Source of the DNA: Isoetes taiwanensis
Lineage: Eukaryota > Streptophyta > Lycopodiopsida > Isoetales > Isoetaceae
Assembly: GCA_021234155.1 (NCBI GenBank)
Contig: JAJEKV010000038.1
Coordinates: forward strand, 3,336,810-3,400,809
Direction: 5' to 3'
DNA length: 64,000 bases
This document shows, in pieces, positions 60,212-64,000 of this stretch (the stretch's first letter is position 1; each line of letters begins with the position of its first letter). The translations under genes and the position numbers were made by a program. The notes under the pieces were generated by a model that was not told the DNA's origin, ran no database searches, and worked only from the letters and a program-made list of their open reading frames with translations.

Positions 60212-60762
60212 CTATTCATCATCCTCTTCTTCACCAACTAACAAGTTCTCCTTCGCCAAGTTATCCTCCACCAAATATATGCATTCTTTACGTGGGCATC
60301 CTGTAAAAATGTGGCGATAATGTGCACTTGAATTCCAAGACTGTATGCTCATATTAAAATCCTTCAAAGTAGGTCCTTCCAAAGGTATGTGAATAATGCA
60401 TCCAATCCATCATTTCGAAGACGATTTCTATACTTGTTCTTCACAATATTCATCTTGCTAAATCCTCGTTCACATGTTGCTGCACTTATACATTGTATAA
60501 GTCCAATGGTGGCAAGTTTTAATAGCTCCTGAAACTTATCCCTCCAAGTATCACTACATAATATCATGCCCCATATATCATAGAAACTTCTTCCTTGCCA
60601 TTCTGTGCTAGCTTGGTATTTGAACAAAACAAACTCTCTAGACAATCTATCCTGATCAACAATCGAAGGAAATAAAGTAGTACCAACCTTTTTTGAAACT
60701 CCATAGAAGTCACTTAACTTCGCAAGCTGACTTGTTGTCAGTTCAAAACCAAAATCAAACAT
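60212..60762 (-). mobile_element. hAT transposase C-terminal dimerisation region, frameshifted
   Basis: ELLKLATIGLIQCISAATCE, RGFSKMNIVKNKYRNRL and GLDAL match the C-terminal dimerisation segment of hAT-family transposases (also present in domesticated ZNF862-like genes). Upstream, TEWQGRSFYDIWGMIL is compatible with the preceding linker. After DALF the expected continuation (HIPLEGPTLKDFNMSIQSW) lies in a neighbouring frame, so one base has been lost or gained near 60385-60395. That second frame stays open to a TAG at 60212. The N-terminal zinc finger and DDE core are absent in the next few hundred bases upstream, so the copy is truncated and probably dead. Confidence 0.8.
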
Positions 60763-60899
60763 GCACTACTTGACAATGTTGCGTTCTATTTTTTATGAAT
60801 GAAAAAAATGCCGCCTTGATATTTCAGCGTTTTCGCCTTGTTTTTTAAACCAGTAAAAATTTTGGAATGCCAAAAATATGAAGACGACTTTTTTTGGTC

Positions 60900-60981
60900 C
60901 AAAAATTCCTGCCGGCGAGAAATTTTGCAGCGCACATGTCGCTCCCAGGGCTGTTACCCCAAAATTTCCTGCCGGCAGGAA
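60900..60981. repeat. CCTGCCGGC inverted/direct motif pair
   Basis: TTCCTGCCGGCAGGAA at 60966-60981 is a perfect 16-base palindrome. ATTCCTGCCGGCGAGAAATT near 60905 is a partial copy about 60 bp before it. It probably belongs to the same class of GC-rich hairpin repeats as at 53-55 kb and 62.9 kb. Confidence 0.5.
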
Positions 60982-60989
60982 TTACCTGT

Positions 60990-62850
60990 TCGTAATTGGG
61001 GGGAATGGGCTTGAGGTGTTGAACAGAAACAGTGAGGACAGTTGACAGTAAGCATCAGCAACATAATGGCCATCACTAATATAACAGACAAACATTTCAA
61101 GAGTCAACTAATTGATAGGACCAAAATGGCATAGCAGAATTTGAGCCTTACTGAAGAAGTCGAACGAGCACCATAGTCAACTTGATTACGAACGTTTTAT
61201 TAACATTAATGGACCACATATTAAACTCTTTTTTTTTTCTTTCAATATTAGGTGGGATATCAAGAATTTAGTATCCTCAAAGCAAGCATGACCTCAAACG
61301 TAGTTATTTCCGTTCGACAATCTTTGGACAAATCTTTGGCCTCAAGGGTACTTCCCTCCTATAATTTTTGTATAGGATATTAGAAGATCCCCGACAATGT
61401 TTAGACGAATATGAATCCCTATTTTTCATAACCAGTCCCTTCTTTTCTGCCTTGTCGGATCTAAAGATCGAATCAACCAATACTTGTTGTCTGTGATATT
61501 TCATTGTCAAAGTGCATTATTGTAGGATCTGGAAAAAAGAAAACATCTATTCAAAGTTTCAGAACTTTCGTACAGAGTAGAAAATTCTTACTCCAAACTT
61601 TATCAAAAGATTGCAGATTCTTTAAAAAGAAATGGTAGCTTGAACGAAAGTGGCTATAGCGGAAGAACGTCCTAGAACAATTTACTTTTCTAAGCTTGTT
61701 TATTTAAAAATTGACCAAGGATTTCTCCTTGGATGATTATTGTCGGAATAGGCATTTTGGTGAGACGGAGATGGCTTCAAGGGCAAGAGCATCGTACTTG
61801 CGATTTATCTTGAGGCTAGAATAGGACGTCTGATTTAGCTATAGGGCAACAACAGATGCATGCGATTTGCCTTGAGGCTTCTTCTTTGAATCTGGCACTT
61901 TGGCGAGCATGATACATACAGCATGAGCGTCCACAAATCCGGCGATATGGGACTAGAAAAAATAGGGCGCATGTTTCTTTTTACAATCTAGCTACACACG
62001 TGTCTTGAAAAGCCGCGTTTGGTTTGTAGTGCAGAACAAAAAGAAAGGGACAAGAATAATTGCAAAATGATGTATATATGTTCAGACAATGACAAGACAA
62101 CTGGAAAATTATTTCCAATTTCGCAACGATCGATGTTAACCATGAGCTGCAAACTGATGAATCACTGACCAGTTGACTTACCCTTACAATATCATATTGA
62201 GATCATGACTATGGCTTTTCTTGAATCAGATGGCTGATGTTCATAGTTGCAGATCTTTGTTTGCCACGAAAAAAGGACATGGAACAACTGTCAATTGTGT
62301 CATCAATCACAACATCAGACTTCCAACCAAACAAAACACTGCTAATGTAGCAACAGTTGCACAAAACACTGCTAATGTAGAAACAGTAACGGCCATAACC
62401 TTGCAGTTCAGTGTACTTGTCAATTGTAATAATCTTTAGTAACATCAAGAAATTGGAATAATGCCCTCTTTCCCTATTGTGCATCTATTCTATATGTGTA
62501 GTTTGCATTAACTCTAAGCGCTAAGCACCTTTTAATTCGTGTCTTAATGCTTATATCATTGTCACACTGAGCTGACAAAGAGGGAAGGGATTCATTTGTT
62601 ATGCTTCACACATCGTACAAACCTCTTCTAAACCATTGCAATCCCCCACCCTAACTTTCACCCCAAGCCTGCATTTCTGTTAGTTTATATTTTTCTAAAT
62701 ATAGTTCTTCTCGAAAACTAAGAATGTTTTTGTAGTTTTTTCTAAAATATATTTCCTTACACCTCTAGTACTTTCTCCCGCTTCTTTTTTCCCACCGCCT
62801 TTCCCCATCAACCCCTAGTATTTTCCCCGTCCTCATATATGAGCAAAGTA
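60990..62850. other. Gene-free stretch
   Basis: AT-rich. A 24-bp unit (AAAACACTGCTAATGTAG) is duplicated at about 62333-62381. Open frames at 62209-62484 are repeat-derived. No gene recognised. Confidence 0.3.
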
Positions 62851-62875
62851 ATATGTGCTCTTTGTGCTAGGGAAC

Positions 62876-62932
62876 CGCCTGGTACGAGGGGTTTCCGACC
62901 GGTTTCCCGCCGGAAACCTCGAGAACCAGGCG
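62876..62932. repeat. Imperfect hairpin in a GC-rich patch
   Basis: CGCCTGGTACGAGGGGTTTC at the left pairs with GGAAACCTCGAGAACCAGGC at the right, with a few mismatches and a loop around CCGGTTTCCCG. It lies upstream of a TC-rich stretch. Confidence 0.65.
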
Positions 62933-63212
62933 ACTCCCTCACGTAAGCCACCGGCAGTCAAAAATTCCAGCAACAAAAAAAAAAAAAGATATTTTTTCCT
63001 TTCTTTTACTTTCCTCCTTTCCGACAGCTATGGCGAGCGTCCAGAGTTTCGGCGACGGCGATCTTCGGCGTCGGCGAGGCGCTTCCTTCTAAGTCATGTT
63101 TTCTGAGCTCCTGGAGGTCGGAGCTCCAGTTTGAGCGAGTTTTTGTTAGATTTGGGGGAGCTTTTGAGGTTGTGTGGTAAATTTTTTGTTTTCTTCTATC
63201 TTTCTTCTATTC

Positions 63213-63506
63213 TCAAAGATTCAAGAAGCTGCTTCTAATATCTTTGATTTTTTGTAGGTTTACGATGGTGTGTCTGCAAAAATGGAGCAATCCTGCAAAA
63301 TCTTGTTCTGTATACCCATTTTTTGCCAAGAATCTCGTGGATCTTCTGGCTGCGGTGATTGCGTACTGCAGAGCTGTTAGCAGGGTCGGATATGGAGAAT
63401 GGAGGAGCGTGTATTTATTTATTATGGATAGTAGACTTGAGGATACCGCATAGCCCACCAAGAAGGGTGTCGTTGTCCGCTTCCGGCCTCCTTGCTGCTG
63501 CTCCAT
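63213..63506 (-). pseudogene. Nucleotide-sugar transporter-like N-terminal fragment
   Basis: From the ATG at 63506 the frame reads MEQQQGGRKRTTTPFLVGYA, then VSSSLLSIINKYTLL and SPYPTLLTALQYAITAA. This is the first transmembrane segment and GALxALQY-type motif of plant GDP-sugar transporters of the drug/metabolite transporter superfamily (GONST/GFT group). The following KNGYTEQDFAGLLHF resembles the loop before the third helix. A GT at the HTI codon (GTAAAC) could be a donor, but no later exons are found within about 1 kb downstream on the minus strand, and the frame soon stops. I take it as a truncated gene piece, perhaps a captured first exon. The family call is from memory of the motif. 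Confidence 0.5.
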
Positions 63507-63519
63507 CTTCGTGGCCAAT

Positions 63520-64000
63520 TGATTGGGTATTTTGATTCATTTGGATTTTTTGTTGGTGTTTGTTGGAGGTCTCTATGAATTTATTTCGTCAGCTGCTCCG
63601 TGCTGCCTTCTTGTTAGATCTTTACCTCTTGCAGTTGAGGTGATGGACGCCCATTTTCCTGTTTCAATTTTTCGTTCAAAATCTTGTTCTCGTGCAAAAT
63701 CTTGTTCTATAACACTAAAATTTGTAAGACTGCAATATATGTAACTCTGAAATTAAATACCTGTAACAATGCTGTTGTGAACTTGTGGCAGCATTGGAAG
63801 CGGCGCCGCCTAGAAACCCCAGAATAAAAATTACCCATTTTAAACAAATAGCACAAAATCCAGGAATTTTTTACTACCGGTGGTTTACGTTGTGGTCATA
63901 AGAAGTTGGACAGTGATTTTTATTTTTATCTCAGTTTTGCCGGCTATGGTTATATATACTCAATTTTTGAAAACAAATTTAATTATTACAAGCTATACTT
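63520..64000. other. Window-end spacer with one GC-rich motif
   Basis: No gene recognised. AGCGGCGCCGCC at 63799-63810 is the reverse complement of the GGCGGCGCCGCT motif seen at 54.5 and 55.2 kb. Confidence 0.35.

Noticed and set aside
1-64000. CRISPR array, bacterial operon, organellar insertion or rRNA/tRNA gene
   Set aside because: No regularly spaced identical repeats with unique spacers, no prokaryotic gene layout, and no recognisable plastid, mitochondrial, rRNA or intact tRNA sequence was seen by reading. A tRNA or organelle search program could still find short pieces.

Overview
This window is nuclear DNA of a land plant. It is AT-rich and gene-poor. Its genes have plant-type GT-AG introns, and most of the rest is decayed transposable elements, minisatellites and segmental duplications. 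The clearest genes are three five-exon pectate lyases (polysaccharide lyase family 1, the family that includes conifer pollen allergens of the Cry j 1 type). Low gene density with old degenerate repeats would suit a gymnosperm or another large-genome plant. That placement is inference; I cannot name the species.

Layout. 0-8.4 kb: two diverged 0.95 kb direct repeats (220-1170, 5725-6715) around two minisatellites, then a fold-back element (7803-8290). 9.0-14.4 kb: retroelement wreckage, namely a minus-strand LINE (9.0-11.8 kb), a Ty3/gypsy-like gag with a broken zinc knuckle (12.4-13.3 kb) and a copia pol scrap (14.25 kb). 16.7-16.9 kb: a tRNA-derived SINE with an A-rich tail and a possible target-site duplication. 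19.7-20.6 kb: an unassigned gene fragment. 22.4-25.5 kb: a second, plus-strand LINE of the same type, followed by a SINE-like sequence and two tandem arrays (25.76-26.72 kb).

26.9-36.5 kb is the main gene region. A segmental duplication of about 2.7 kb gives two same-strand pectate lyases, one intact (27553-29112) and one carrying a 10-base coding deletion (34467-36008). A third intact paralogue lies on the plus strand at 51043-52608. All three keep the same four intron positions, nearly the same exon lengths, a shared TATA-box context and a related 3' flank.

Between and beyond them are a duplicated block carrying a conserved 163-nt exon-like segment (40.3-44.0 kb), LINE 3' ends, a large inverted repeat (47.3-49.6 kb), GC-rich palindromic repeats (53-55 kb), a nearly full-length sarcosine-oxidase-like pseudogene (58.3-59.55 kb), a frameshifted hAT transposase C-terminus (60.2-60.8 kb) and the first segment of a nucleotide-sugar-transporter-like gene (63.2-63.5 kb).

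Functionally only the pectate lyases form a coherent set: secreted Ca-dependent pectin-cleaving enzymes. I saw no wholly new system. The most useful leads are the freshly broken pectate lyase copy, the shared 3' terminus with pyrimidine-rich microsatellite tails on LINE copies, and the duplicated exon whose reading frame is conserved.
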